A DNA stretch of 50,303 nt from DATLFI01 sp035524895 (lineage in GTDB: Bacteria > Acidobacteriota > Thermoanaerobaculia > Multivoradales > Multivoraceae), in contig DATLFI010000293.1 of the NCBI GenBank assembly GCA_035524895.1, positions 1-50,303 of the forward strand. Reading direction: 5' to 3'. A model generated the notes under the pieces. That model did no database searches. It saw only the letters and a list, made by a program, of their open reading frames with translations, and was not told the DNA's origin. Made by a program: the position numbers and the translations under genes. Shown piece after piece: positions 35,083-43,388 of the stretch (position 1 is its first letter; each line of letters starts with the position of its first letter).

Positions 35083-35187
35083 GAGGAGGCCTCCTGGGGA
35101 TGAACTGCGTGCGAGTGAGTCTATCAGCGCTCCTCGGTCGCACTGCAGGCCCAGCAGCCGAAGCGCCTCCACACAAGAAGGAGTCCC

Positions 35188-35430
35188 GTGCTCGACATGA
35201 GACAATTCACGACCGACGGCATCCGAGTGGCACTCACGCTGGCGCAGGTGCTGGCCGTGCCCGTATTCGCCGCGCTGGGTCCGGTTCCCGTCTCCCCCGG
35301 CGCGCAGTCGCCAGGCGCTGCCGTCGAGGCTGCAACCAGAGGTTCCAGTACGCGATCAGCTCTGCCTCGCTCAGGTTCACGAGGTCGAGATCCTCATCGC
35401 TCAGGAACGCATCGCGCACCTGGCTCATGA
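35188..35430 (+). CDS. Possible small membrane protein or chimeric frame (80 aa), doubtful
   Basis: GTG at 35188 follows AAGGAG by 4 bases, and ATG at 35197 is also available. The first 30 residues hold a hydrophobic stretch (VALTLAQVLAVPVFAALGPV), after which the sequence becomes Arg/Ser-rich without structure. The second half overlaps, on the other strand, a much more protein-like frame at 35329-35428. It may therefore be the start of one gene joined to the remains of another near 35325. Confidence 0.3.
   Translation: MLDMRQFTTDGIRVALTLAQVLAVPVFAALGPVPVSPGAQSPGAAVEAATRGSSTRSALPRSGSRGRDPHRSGTHRAPGS
35329..35428 (-). pseudogene. N-terminal remnant of a small protein gene
   Basis: From ATG at 35428 the frame reads VRDAFLSDEDLDLVNLSEAEL followed by IAYWNLWLQ, acidic-hydrophobic and protein-like, then degenerates into Arg-rich nonsense at about 35325. 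The ATG overlaps the stop of an upstream frame (ATGA), as in a former operon. The family is not recognised. Likely a gene truncated at its 3' end by a deletion. Confidence 0.4.
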
Positions 35431-35483
35431 CGGTGCTCCCGTCGGGTCGAGGGTCTCGGGCAACACTCCCTCTGCCATCTCGG

Positions 35484-35636
35484 TCAGGACGCGGGGGGCT
35501 GCGTGGGCGGCAATCCCGCGATCCGCCGAGCAGCCGGAGGCCACAGCGCTGCCCATGCGTCTGCTGCGGCTTGACAGCGGGCTCCGCGATGCCGGTTGAA
35601 CACCTCCGTAAGCGCGAAGTACGGATTGTCCTTCAC
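35484..35636 (-). pseudogene. Possible gene fragment in the 35.4-35.7 kb non-coding stretch
   Basis: A 50-codon minus-strand frame starts at GTG 35636 with KDNPYFALTEVFNRHRG, which looks like the N-terminus of a real protein, then shifts to low-information sequence and stops. A second frame nearby ends with RVLTEMAEGVLPETLDP and overlaps the start of the remnant at 35428. The two may be parts of one gene broken by a frameshift. The remainder of 35431-35723 shows nothing else. Confidence 0.28.
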
Positions 35637-35723
35637 CGCCAGATCGGAGCGGGAGCAGGGAACCTAGAATGCATCGGACGCCACGGCGCACACGAGTTCC
35701 GCTGACTCGAAGATTCCCGACCG

Positions 35724-37382
35724 ATGTACGGCCCTTTCGCCGAGTTCGCGCTGCTGCTGCTGATCTCCGCGCTGGCGGGCGCGTTGTTCGTGCGCCTGCG
35801 GCAGCCGGTGCTGATCGGGTACATCGTGGTCGGCGTCGCTGCCGGGCCTGCCGGCTTCGGACTGGTGCAGGCGCACGACCAGTTGGACCTGCTGGCACAG
35901 GTCGGCGTGACGGTGTTGCTGTTCGCGGTCGGCCTGAAGCTAGACCTGCACCACGTCCGCCACATCGGTCCGGTGGCGCTGGCCACCGGCCTCGGGCAGC
36001 TCGCGTTCACCATCGGCGTCGGCTTCTTCATCGTGCTCGGTCTCGGCAAGGGACCGCTGGAGGCGGTCTACATCGCCGTCGCGCTCACCTTCTCGAGCAC
36101 GATCATCATCGTCAAGCTGCTGTCCGACAAGCGCGAGCTCGACAGCCTCCACGGTCGCATCGCGGTGGGTTTCCTGATCGTGCAGGACCTGGCCGTGGTA
36201 GTCGCGATGATGTTGATGAGCGCGCTGCGCGGCACCGGAGACGGCGAGTCGGCCCTGCTCGACGTCGCGCTGTCCTTGGGTTGGCGGCTGGTGACAGCCG
36301 CAGCGCTGCTGTACCTGCTGATGCGCTGGGTGCTGCCGGCCGTGGTGTCGACCATGGCCCGCTCCCAAGAGCTACTGCTGGTGTTCGCACTGGCCTGGGG
36401 CGTGGCGCTGGCTGCGCTCGGCGAGTACGCCGGATTCAGCAAGGAGGCCGGCGCCTTCCTGGCGGGCTTCTCGCTCGCCTCGACGCCCTACCGCGAGGCG
36501 ATGAACGCACGGCTCACCGGCATCCGCGATTTCCTACTGTTGTTCTTCTTCATCGACCTGGGGGCCAAGCTCGACTTCTCGACTCTGGGCGCCGAGGTCG
36601 GGCCGGCGGTGGTGCTGTCGCTGTTCGTGCTGATCGGCAACCCGCTGATCGTGATGGCGATCATGGGCTGGATGGGTTACCGCAAGCGGACGGGTTTCCT
36701 GGCCGGGTTGACGGTGGCGCAGATCAGCGAGTTCTCGATCGTGTTCGTCGCCATGGGCATCACGCTCGGCCACGTCGGCGTGCAGGCGCTCGGGTTGACC
36801 ACGCTGGTGGGTATCGCGACGATCACGGTCTCCACCTACATGATCCTGTACTCGCAGCCCCTGTACGAGCGGCTGGAGCGCTGGCTCGGGGTGTTCGAGC
36901 GCCGCCGGCCGGTCCGCGAGCTCGCTGTCGAGCGTCAACCTCGCGTCGAGGCCGAGGTGGAGGCGATCGTGTTCGGGCTCGGTCGGTACGGCGCCCGCCT
37001 GCTGTCGCAGCTCCGCGAGGACGGTGTCGAGGCGATCGGCGTCGACTTCGATCCCGAGGCAGTGCGCGCGCTGCGGCGTCGCAAGCTGCCGGTGCGCTTC
37101 GGCGACGCCGAGGATCCCGACTTTCTCGAAACGCTGCCGCTGGCGCAGGCGCGGTGGGTGATCACCACCATCCCGCAAGCCGAGAGCAATCGGGCGCTCC
37201 TGCACGGTCTCCAGGCGGCGCGCTTCGGCGGGCGGATCGCCGCCGCGGTGCGCGACCCGGCTCATACCCGCTTCCTCGCCGGCACCGACATCAGCCTGAT
37301 CCTGAATGCTTTCGACGATGCGGCAGACCACGCCGCACGCCGCATCGCCGCCGCGATTCGCAACCCGGAGGAGCCGCCATGA
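35724..37382 (+). CDS. Kef-type cation:proton antiporter with TrkA-N domain (552 aa)
   Basis: Monovalent cation:proton antiporter-2 family. About twelve membrane helices fill residues 1-390: LLLLISALAGALFVRLRQPVLIGYIVVG at the start, TVLLFAVGLKLDL, ALTFSSTIIIVKLLSDK, GFLIVQDLAVVV (the conserved helix with the QD pair) and FLLLFFFIDLGAKLD. After an Arg-rich linker, a cytoplasmic TrkA-N/RCK domain (about 410-540) begins with a GxGxxG nucleotide site, FGLGRYGARLL, followed by VDFDPEA at the second strand end. It probably gates K+ efflux in exchange for H+ in response to a nucleotide or thiol signal. It overlaps the tandem UspA gene by 4 bp. Confidence 0.93.
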   Translation: MYGPFAEFALLLLISALAGALFVRLRQPVLIGYIVVGVAAGPAGFGLVQAHDQLDLLAQVGVTVLLFAVGLKLDLHHVRHIGPVALATGLGQLAFTIGVGFFIVLGLGKGPLEAVYIAVALTFSSTIIIVKLLSDKRELDSLHGRIAVGFLIVQDLAVVVAMMLMSALRGTGDGESALLDVALSLGWRLVTAAALLYLLMRWVLPAVVSTMARSQELLLVFALAWGVALAALGEYAGFSKEAGAFLAGFSLASTPYREAMNARLTGIRDFLLLFFFIDLGAKLDFSTLGAEVGPAVVLSLFVLIGNPLIVMAIMGWMGYRKRTGFLAGLTVAQISEFSIVFVAMGITLGHVGVQALGLTTLVGIATITVSTYMILYSQPLYERLERWLGVFERRRPVRELAVERQPRVEAEVEAIVFGLGRYGARLLSQLREDGVEAIGVDFDPEAVRALRRRKLPVRFGDAEDPDFLETLPLAQARWVITTIPQAESNRALLHGLQAARFGGRIAAAVRDPAHTRFLAGTDISLILNAFDDAADHAARRIAAAIRNPEEPP

Positions 37383-38281
37383 CGAGCCTGAAGCACGTCG
37401 TCTGCGCCACGGACTTCTCGGCGCCGGCACGCGATGCGGCCGAGCGAGCGGCGCTGGTGGCCGCCGAGACCGGTGCCAGCCTGACTCTGCTGCACGTGCT
37501 CCCGTCCGGTCCGCTGGAGAGCGTGCGCCAGTGGCTCGGCGCCGAGCCGGCAGAGCAGCTCCAGCAACAGGCGCAGCGCGAGCTGCTGCAATGGGCCGAC
37601 GAGCTCACCGCTGCCCGTGGCGTGCGCGTGGTGTCGCGGTACGCCAGCGGCTCCGTGCCCGACGAGGTCGACCGCGTTGCGGCGGCGCTGCCGGCCGATC
37701 TGGTGGTGCTCGGAGCGCGCGGCGCCGGCGTCCTACGGCGCCTGACCCTGGGCACCACGGCCGAGCGGCTGCTCCGCCGAACGCCGCGTCCCGTGCTGGT
37801 CGTGCGCCAGACCGCGCGCGAGCTTTACAGGCGCGTTCTCTTGGCGCTGGACTTTTCGCCGTCGTCTCGCCTGGTGATCGACCTGGCTCGTCAGGTCGCG
37901 CCACAGGCACGGCCCAAGCTGTTCCACGCCTGGCAGGTGCCGTTCGAGGAGAAGCTCCACTTCGCCGGCGTCGCGGCGGCGACCATCACGCGCTACCGCG
38001 GCGAGGCCCAGGCGGCGGCGACCGAGAAGCTCTTTGCGCTCGCCGACGAGGCCGGGCTCGACCGCCAGTCCTGGGACCCCCTCCTCGTCGAGGGCGCCGC
38101 CTCGCAGCGCCTGCTCGAGCAGGAGCAGGAGCAAGCCGCCGATCTCGTCGTGCTCGGCAAGCGCGGCCAGAGCGCAACCGAGGAGCTGCTGCTCGGCAGC
38201 GTGACCAGGCACCTCATTGCCGAAGGCACCGTCGACATGCTGGTGGCGCCGTCGCCGGGGGCGATGCCGGGTCGAGGGTGA
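37379..38281 (+). CDS. Tandem universal stress protein (two UspA domains, 300 aa)
   Basis: First domain about 1-145: HVVCATDFSAPARDAAERAAL, LLHVLPSG, ADLVVLGARG-x-x-G with RRLTLGTTAERLLRRTPRPVLVV, close to the ATP-binding G-2x-G-9x-G(S/T) pattern. Second domain about 150-300: RVLLALDFSPSSRLVIDLARQ, KLFHAWQVPF, ADLVVLGKRGQSATEELLLGSVTRHL. The ATG overlaps the antiporter stop (ATGA). UspA domains bind ATP or AMP and are often sensors for transporters, so it may regulate the Kef-type antiporter. The gap 38282-38403 has no gene. Confidence 0.92.
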   Translation: MTSLKHVVCATDFSAPARDAAERAALVAAETGASLTLLHVLPSGPLESVRQWLGAEPAEQLQQQAQRELLQWADELTAARGVRVVSRYASGSVPDEVDRVAAALPADLVVLGARGAGVLRRLTLGTTAERLLRRTPRPVLVVRQTARELYRRVLLALDFSPSSRLVIDLARQVAPQARPKLFHAWQVPFEEKLHFAGVAAATITRYRGEAQAAATEKLFALADEAGLDRQSWDPLLVEGAASQRLLEQEQEQAADLVVLGKRGQSATEELLLGSVTRHLIAEGTVDMLVAPSPGAMPGRG

Positions 38282-38372
38282 AGGGGGCGGCGCAGCGGGT
38301 GCCGCGTGGCCCGGGGCGATCGAAGACACCGAGGGAAGTAGCCGGCCGGAGCTCTTTCGAGGGCCGCTGGGT

Positions 38373-38403
38373 GCGGCGAATAGACGGACGGCCTGTTCGC
38401 CGC
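38373..38403. terminator. Hairpin between converging uspA and vapC genes
   Basis: GCGGCGAA (38373-38380) and TTCGCCGC (38396-38403) form a perfect 8-bp stem with a 15-base loop. The right arm abuts the stop codon of the PIN toxin gene. No T-run on either strand. Confidence 0.5.
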
Positions 38404-38850
38404 TCAGCTCGACGCGCGGGAGAACGCCGCGGGATCGACGCGCTCGACCTGCGCGAGCGAGTCGAAGTGCCGGTCGGTCGACAGCACCTTCGACAGACCG
38501 CGCGTTTCCATGACTGCGACGTGGACCGCGTCGCGGGGCGTCAACCCCGAGCGGTGGTGGTCGAGCAGGAGCTCGAGCGCGCGAGCGGTGTGGCGCTCCT
38601 CCACCGCCAGCACCTCGTCGGCCAGGCGGACCGCGGCTTCGTAGACCGATCGCGCGACCTCCGGGCGTCCGATGGAGAAGTAGCGGTGGAGGACCTCTTG
38701 CAGCACCTCGGCGTCGAGAACCAGGTCGACTCGAAGCTCCACGCACCGCGCGAGCGCATCCCGGCAGGGCTGGCGCAGCGGGTGCTCGCCGCCGGCGGCG
38801 TACATGAGCACGCTGGTGTCGAGGAAGAACGTCTCAGCGGCGACCACCAC
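38404..38850 (-). CDS. vapC: PIN-domain ribonuclease toxin, VapC-like (148 aa)
   Basis: The acidic active-site residues are in place: Asp11 in FFLDTSVLMYA, Glu48/Glu52 in LDAEVLQEVLHRY, Asp in TPRDAVHVAVM and Asp in LSTDRHFD. VapC toxins cut tRNA or rRNA. GTG start at 38850 lies inside the 3' end of the antitoxin gene (17-bp overlap), which implies translational coupling. Confidence 0.9.
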   Translation of the reverse strand: MVVAAETFFLDTSVLMYAAGGEHPLRQPCRDALARCVELRVDLVLDAEVLQEVLHRYFSIGRPEVARSVYEAAVRLADEVLAVEERHTARALELLLDHHRSGLTPRDAVHVAVMETRGLSKVLSTDRHFDSLAQVERVDPAAFSRASS

Positions 38851-39163
38851 GCCTCTTCCTGCCGAGGTGGCTCGTCTCCTTCGCAGGGGCGGTGCGGTTG
38901 GTCGCGCTCGCCTCGACGCCCTCCGCCTTGAGTGAAGAGTACTGGCGCTCCCAGTCTGCGTAGGTGTCGACTACGGGAGCATCGATCGAGAACAACGCCG
39001 TCAGGGATGCGCGCCTTTCGCGCGCCGACTCTGGCTCGACGCAGTACTTCTCGATCGACTCGCGAACCACGGCCGCGAGCTTCTTTTCCTCGCGCTCGGC
39101 GACGCGGAGGAGCGCCTGGTAGTCGGGTTCTTCGAGGGTCACCTGGACCTTGCGCGTCTTCAT
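38834..39163 (-). CDS. VapB-type antitoxin (109 aa)
   Basis: Starting at ATG 39163, KTRKVQVTLEEPDYQALLRVA and EREEKKLAAVVRESIEKY form a ribbon-helix-helix domain. The C-terminal half (DTYADWERQYSSL and a Lys/Arg-rich tail) is probably the flexible toxin-binding part. It is upstream of and overlaps the PIN gene. TTG at 39199 in frame is a longer alternative. The pair looks intact. Confidence 0.88.
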   Translation of the reverse strand: MKTRKVQVTLEEPDYQALLRVAEREEKKLAAVVRESIEKYCVEPESARERRASLTALFSIDAPVVDTYADWERQYSSLKAEGVEASATNRTAPAKETSHLGRKRRGGRR

Positions 39164-39310
39164 CTCCGGCAGGGTATCGACAGCACTCTCGTGTGTCAAG
39201 ATACCTGTGTCGACGACAGTGACACAGAGCGGCCGGTCGAGAAGCTTTTGCGCTCAGACCGGTAGGGCTGGTGGAGCAGTGGGGTGGATCGCCGAGGAAT
39301 GCGGCGGTAG

Positions 39311-39549
39311 CACGCCCGGTCCTGGCTATCATCGAATTCACAGCTTGCCGCGCTGGCCGGAAGCGCTCCGGAGTTCCCCTATCCCGGGGAGCCGCCCCCG
39401 GTGGAGCCGGAGCCCGATCTCGGGTGAGGTACTTGCTCGACACCAACGTTTGCGTCGACTACCAGTCAACCGGAGCGGCGGCTCTGGCTTCGACCGCAGG
39501 GACGTCGACGTTCGCGCCCTGGACTACTTGCGCGCTGGCCGAGGAGTGA
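39311..39549 (+). pseudogene. Relic of a second vapBC toxin-antitoxin pair
   Basis: In the 404-bp gap between two genes, a plus-strand frame ends LAGSAPEFPYPGEPPPVEPEPD-like, an antitoxin-style acidic proline tail, with TGA at 39425-39427. It overlaps by GTGA a second frame starting at GTG 39424 with RYLLDTNVCVDY, the first strand and catalytic Asp of a PIN toxin. After 13 residues this frame turns into sequence unlike PIN proteins and stops at 39549 after 41 codons (full toxins have about 130). The 5' part of the antitoxin and most of the toxin are missing. Nothing else is seen in 39164-39310. Confidence 0.55.
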
Positions 39550-39567
39550 GCGGATTCCGCGGACCAC

Positions 39568-40695
39568 TCACTCCTCCACCGCCGGCACGACGAGCAGCTT
39601 GTTGGTCTGTACCCAGTCCGGCCACTTGGGGATCTCGATCGCGAGCTTCATCTCCCAGGTGACGTTGTTGTCGGACGCGGTGAAGCTCGGCGCTGAGCCG
39701 GCGGGTAGCAGGATCTCGCCGTGCAGGTGGATCGGTTGGCCCGCGGGGAGCAGGCGGGGGCCCGACAGCTCGGTCGTCAGCTCTGCAAGCACGTGTTGGT
39801 GGGTGGTGGCGTTCGTGCCGCTGCCGGATCGCGCGCTCTCCTTGGCGGTGACGGTCAGCGTGGCGCTGTCGATCGTGATGTCGCTCTTGGGGGTGAAGCG
39901 CACCGCGAGAGTCACGGGGCTGCCGATCGTGACGAGGTAGGTGGCGCCTCCGAGTCGGCGCATGCGTCGCTTGATGGCCGCGAAGCCTCCCGCGACGACG
40001 ACGCTGGTGTGCGCTTCGCCGGGGTCACCGAGCTTGCGCGCTCCGACCACCACCTCCACGGCACCCAGCTTGCGCTCCGCCGAGCCTTGGCGCGTGATCC
40101 GGACGATCCACCCCACGAGACCCACGACGAGCACGATCGGCAGGAGCACGAGTAACAGCCCCAGCACCAGGACCACCAGCACGATCGCGAGTGGGGTCAG
40201 CAGGATCGACCAAACCCAGCGAAAGGGAGACTTCTTCGCCTTCTTTGTGCGCTCTTGCAGGGCTTTCTGCGCGGCCTTCCCGAAGTCGGCCTCCGTCTCG
40301 ACGTAGCGAACGGGCGTCTCCGCGCTCGGCACCACGAGGTAGTCGGCGTGGGCGCGCGGATCGAGCTTCCACGGGAGATCGGCCCGCGCGGTGACGTAGT
40401 GGTCGACGTTGACGAGATGGCCGTGATGGTTGATCGGAGCCGCGGGCACGAGGAACGAGAACGGCACCTCGTGGACCTGGCCGGCCAGCCAGCGTTGGTC
40501 GCCCTCGACGTGCTCGTTCAGGACGCCTTCGGCCTGGTTGCCGCGGCCGTGCGTGCGCCAGACCTGCTCGATGACGAGCTTCCTGCACGTCACCTCGCCG
40601 TCGGTGCGCACGTGCACTCTGCCGGTCACCGGTTCCCCGCAACGGTAGCGGCGCTTCGGCTCGTCGAGCTCTACCGTCAGCTCACACTTCGACAT
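39568..40695 (-). CDS. Membrane-anchored arrestin-like protein (375 aa)
   Basis: ATG at 40695 with AGGAG 8 bases upstream. Residues 1-135 match the pattern of bacterial arrestin-N/Spo0M-like proteins: VELDEPKRRYRCGEPVTGRVHV, VWRTHGRGNQAEGV, VPFSFLVPAAPINHHGHLVNV and DHYVTARADLPWKLDP. After a Lys-rich linker (KKAKKSPF) one long or two close membrane segments span about 160-199. The rest (207-375) is a second beta-sandwich with PVTLAVRFTPKSDITID and LPAGQPIHLHGEILLPAG, the arrestin-C pattern, ending WEMKLAIEIPKWPDW. So two arrestin-like lobes flank a membrane anchor. No function is known to me. Its start overlaps the 3' end of the ATPase gene by 14 bp. Confidence 0.8.
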   Translation of the reverse strand: MSKCELTVELDEPKRRYRCGEPVTGRVHVRTDGEVTCRKLVIEQVWRTHGRGNQAEGVLNEHVEGDQRWLAGQVHEVPFSFLVPAAPINHHGHLVNVDHYVTARADLPWKLDPRAHADYLVVPSAETPVRYVETEADFGKAAQKALQERTKKAKKSPFRWVWSILLTPLAIVLVVLVLGLLLVLLPIVLVVGLVGWIVRITRQGSAERKLGAVEVVVGARKLGDPGEAHTSVVVAGGFAAIKRRMRRLGGATYLVTIGSPVTLAVRFTPKSDITIDSATLTVTAKESARSGSGTNATTHQHVLAELTTELSGPRLLPAGQPIHLHGEILLPAGSAPSFTASDNNVTWEMKLAIEIPKWPDWVQTNKLLVVPAVEE

Positions 40696-41350
40696 CGCCG
40701 ATCTCCTGCGCGCGTTGGAGCGCGTCGTAGAGCAGACCTTCCATCGCGCGCACGTCGTCGTGAGCGTGCGCGATCAGAGCTTCGATCGTGCGCCGCGGCA
40801 CCACGGGCACCGGACCGGGAGCGCGCATCGCCCATGCGATGCGCGCGTTGAAGATCGCTTCCAGCCGCTCGACCGAAACCTCGGCGGCGGGACGGATCGT
40901 GTGCACCTGGTAGCCGGCGCGCTCGAGCTCCGCCTGCAGGTCGACGTGCGTGCCGAGCGCGAGCGAGCGCACCCGGTGGCGATAGAGGCGCCGACGGCGC
41001 CACGGGGAAAGGTGCTGGGCCTCGTCGACGAAGAGCGGCGTGCCGGCCGGCATCCGCGGTGAGGCGCCCGGATCGACCCGTACCCACGGGGCCTCCGGAA
41101 AGAACTGCCGGAGCGCGAGCAGGTGGGTGGTCTTGCCTCGTCCCGAGTCGCCGAGGATCTGGAGGGCGAAGCCGGGCCGCGCGAGTCGCTCGGGGAGGTC
41201 GCCCAGCTCGGTCACCGCGGTGGCGACGCGGTCGGCGGCGGCGGCCTCGCCGAACGGGTTGCGCGTCAGGTTGAGGTGTCCGTAGGCGCGAGGGTCCGAG
41301 GCAGGCGTGACCCGTTCCTCGGATGACGCTCTCCCTCGTCCCCGCGGCAT
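40682..41350 (-). CDS. P-loop ATPase upstream of the arrestin-like gene (222 aa)
   Basis: HLNLTRNPFG near the N-terminus recalls the start of ExeA/GspA-type ATPases. Walker A is GDSGRGKT (67-74) and Walker B is LFVDEAQHL (106-114); an Arg-rich segment (PWRRRRLYRHR) follows. The chain then has an alpha-helical tail (VERLEAIFNARIAWAM; DDVRAMEGLLYDAL), likely the AAA+ lid. Residues 1-20 are uncertain because the ATG at 41350 lacks a clear ribosome-binding site. The gene ends inside the start of the arrestin-like gene, so the two proteins are made together and probably act together. The overall size is small for an AAA+ protein. Confidence 0.8.
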   Translation of the reverse strand: MPRGRGRASSEERVTPASDPRAYGHLNLTRNPFGEAAAADRVATAVTELGDLPERLARPGFALQILGDSGRGKTTHLLALRQFFPEAPWVRVDPGASPRMPAGTPLFVDEAQHLSPWRRRRLYRHRVRSLALGTHVDLQAELERAGYQVHTIRPAAEVSVERLEAIFNARIAWAMRAPGPVPVVPRRTIEALIAHAHDDVRAMEGLLYDALQRAQEIGDVEV

Positions 41351-41527
41351 GTCGCGGGGCAAGTGGCTGCACGGCACGCCGCGAAGGCTACGCGGGAGGC
41401 GCAGCTGTGGCAACCCGCTACGGCGTGTCGGGCGGGGGCCCGGCAGGACCCGCCCGCGCGGCCCGTTTGCATGGACGGGATGTGCCACTCGACGATCGAG
41501 ACAACGATCATCGCGCTGCGACGGCAC

Positions 41528-41546
41528 GCGCGCGCTCGGCGCGCGC
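41528..41546 (-). terminator. GC hairpin after the histidine-rich TPR gene
   Basis: GCGCGCGC (41528-41535), TCG, GCGCGCGC (41539-41546) forms an 8-bp stem 40 bp beyond the stop of the minus-strand TPR gene. No T-run, so only a candidate. The rest of 41351-41585 holds no gene I can support. Confidence 0.35.
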
Positions 41547-41585
41547 TTCCGGGACGGGGCCCGGCCGCTTCAGACTGCGGCAGCG

Positions 41586-43247
41586 TTACGACATTTTCTT
41601 GGCGTGGGCGAGCTCGCGCCTTTCGGTGTCGCGGTTGGCGGTGAGTTCTAGGAGCCGCGCGTAGTGCTGGCGGGCCTGCTTCTTGTTGCCAGCGGCTTCG
41701 GCGGCGCGGGCGGCGCCGTAGATCGCGCGGAAGCGGTTGGGGTCGCGCCGGAGCGAGCGCTCGTACTCGGCTTGGGCGGCGGCGGAGTCGCCGAGCTGTA
41801 GCAGCATGTCGCCGAGGAGCTCCCGGGAGGGCGCGACGTTGCCCGGGGTCACCGGATGCTTGTCGCTCCTTGCCTCGGCCTCTGCGGAGGCGCGCATGAG
41901 GCGCACCGCGTCGTCGCGACGGTTCTCGGCGAGCGCGGTCCACGCCTCGACCGCCTCGATCTGGAACGCGGTCTGGCCGGCCCAGTAGTCGAGCTTGGCG
42001 GCGAGCATCGCCTCGCGCAGCTCGCGCAGGCGAGCCACGTCGCTGCGGGCGGCGGCGGCGTCACCGCTCCTCGCCTTGCCGAGGCCGCGGGCGAAGACCA
42101 GGATCGCCTCGGCCTGCGGGAAGTTCTGCCACGCGAGATCGGGCGGCGAGAGCTCCAGCTTCGCAGCCGCGTTCCAGTCGCCGCGCTCGAGTGCGTAGCG
42201 CGCCGGGATCGCGGCGAAGGCGTAAGCGGCGACGAAGTTCTGGACGTCGATCTCGCGGATCAACGCGGTCTCGTTGACATAGCGCTTGGCCGCCCTGTCT
42301 TGCGCCTGCTGGAGGTAGGCAAGCACCAGGTAGTCCATGGCGTGCAGCGCGTCGTAGGTGCCGACGCCGAGCGTGGCCTCGGCGAGCTCGCCCTTCGCAG
42401 CGTCGTAGGAAGCCAGGTTCGCCTCGACCATCTCCTGCCACGAGCCGATGCGGCTGAAGATGTGCGACGGCATGTGCAGCGCGTGCGGCACCGAGGGCGC
42501 GATCTTGGCGTAGGCGCGTGCGGCGGGCAGGCCCTTCTCGGCGAGCTCGGCGTAGTCGTAGGTGTGGATGAGCTGGTGGGCGAGACCGGGGTGGTTGGGG
42601 TGCTTCGCGAACAGCGGCTCGAGGATGCGTCCGGCCTCGAGCTGGTGGGCGAAGGTCTTGTCGGTGGGCAGTGCCGTGGCGTTGAGCAGGAGCGCGTAGA
42701 GGATCTGCGCTTCGACGTCGTCGGCATAGCGCACGGCGACGCCCTGCATGGCATCCTTGAAGGCGAGCGCGCGGGGCCGGTGGTCGGTGGTCTCCCACCC
42801 CTCGAAGAACTTGCCGAGCGCGGCGATGAAGTCGCGTTCGCGCTCGGTCCCAGCGCCGACGCGCGCCGCTTCCGCGTACGCGGCAGCGCCGGCCTTCAGC
42901 GCGTTCGGATTGGGCGGCCAGCCGTAGGGATTGCCCATCGACACGATCGAGACGCCCCAGTGCGCCATGCCGCAGGACGGGTCGTGCTCTAGCACCCGCG
43001 CGAACGACTCGCGCGCCGGCACGAACCAGAACGAGTGGAAGAGCGCCATCGCGCGGTCGAGCTCGGCCTGTGCCTTGGCGTTGCACGAGACCGGGAAGCT
43101 GACCTCACCGAGCTGCTCGGGTGGGGTTGCGGCCGGATCGGCGTGGTCGTGGCCGTCGTGCTGGTGCTGCGCCCAGGCTGCGGGCCCGCCCGCGGCGAGC
43201 GCGAGGGTCGACGACAACAGCCAGGCTGCTATTCGGGTCTTGCTCAT
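41586..43247 (-). CDS. Secreted histidine-rich TPR protein, paralogue 2 (553 aa)
   Basis: ATG at 43247, GGAG about 8 bases upstream, signal peptide ending WAQ followed by a His-rich HQHDGHDHAD. TPR-like helices run throughout (AMALFHSFWFVPARESFARVLEHDP; LLQLGDSAAAQAEYERSLRRDP). MAHWGVS (95-101), HPGLAHQLIH (219-228) and HALHMPSHIF (255-264) match paralogue 1 at nearly identical positions, and GLPAARAYAKIAPSVPHA matches GLPMAHAYSKIAPAAAHA. A Cys pair lies at 55 and 92. Same probable role as the copy at 25367-27022, but without a thioredoxin neighbour. Periplasmic or secreted. Confidence 0.82.
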   Translation of the reverse strand: MSKTRIAAWLLSSTLALAAGGPAAWAQHQHDGHDHADPAATPPEQLGEVSFPVSCNAKAQAELDRAMALFHSFWFVPARESFARVLEHDPSCGMAHWGVSIVSMGNPYGWPPNPNALKAGAAAYAEAARVGAGTERERDFIAALGKFFEGWETTDHRPRALAFKDAMQGVAVRYADDVEAQILYALLLNATALPTDKTFAHQLEAGRILEPLFAKHPNHPGLAHQLIHTYDYAELAEKGLPAARAYAKIAPSVPHALHMPSHIFSRIGSWQEMVEANLASYDAAKGELAEATLGVGTYDALHAMDYLVLAYLQQAQDRAAKRYVNETALIREIDVQNFVAAYAFAAIPARYALERGDWNAAAKLELSPPDLAWQNFPQAEAILVFARGLGKARSGDAAAARSDVARLRELREAMLAAKLDYWAGQTAFQIEAVEAWTALAENRRDDAVRLMRASAEAEARSDKHPVTPGNVAPSRELLGDMLLQLGDSAAAQAEYERSLRRDPNRFRAIYGAARAAEAAGNKKQARQHYARLLELTANRDTERRELAHAKKMS

Positions 43248-43388
43248 GGGTGTTCTCCGTAGGAATCCTTGCTTTGGAGTACGCAGCGGGTGGTTGTAAT
43301 GCGCCACGGACGTTCGCGCATAGGGGCAGCATAAGGATTCGATCCTGGGCAGCCTCGCGCGGGCCGGCGACCGCCGGCGACGAGCGCT

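Noticed and set aside
43331..43350. Short palindrome AGGAT-TCG-ATCCT upstream of the second TPR gene
   Set aside because: Only 5-bp arms; expected by chance, no clear promoter context.
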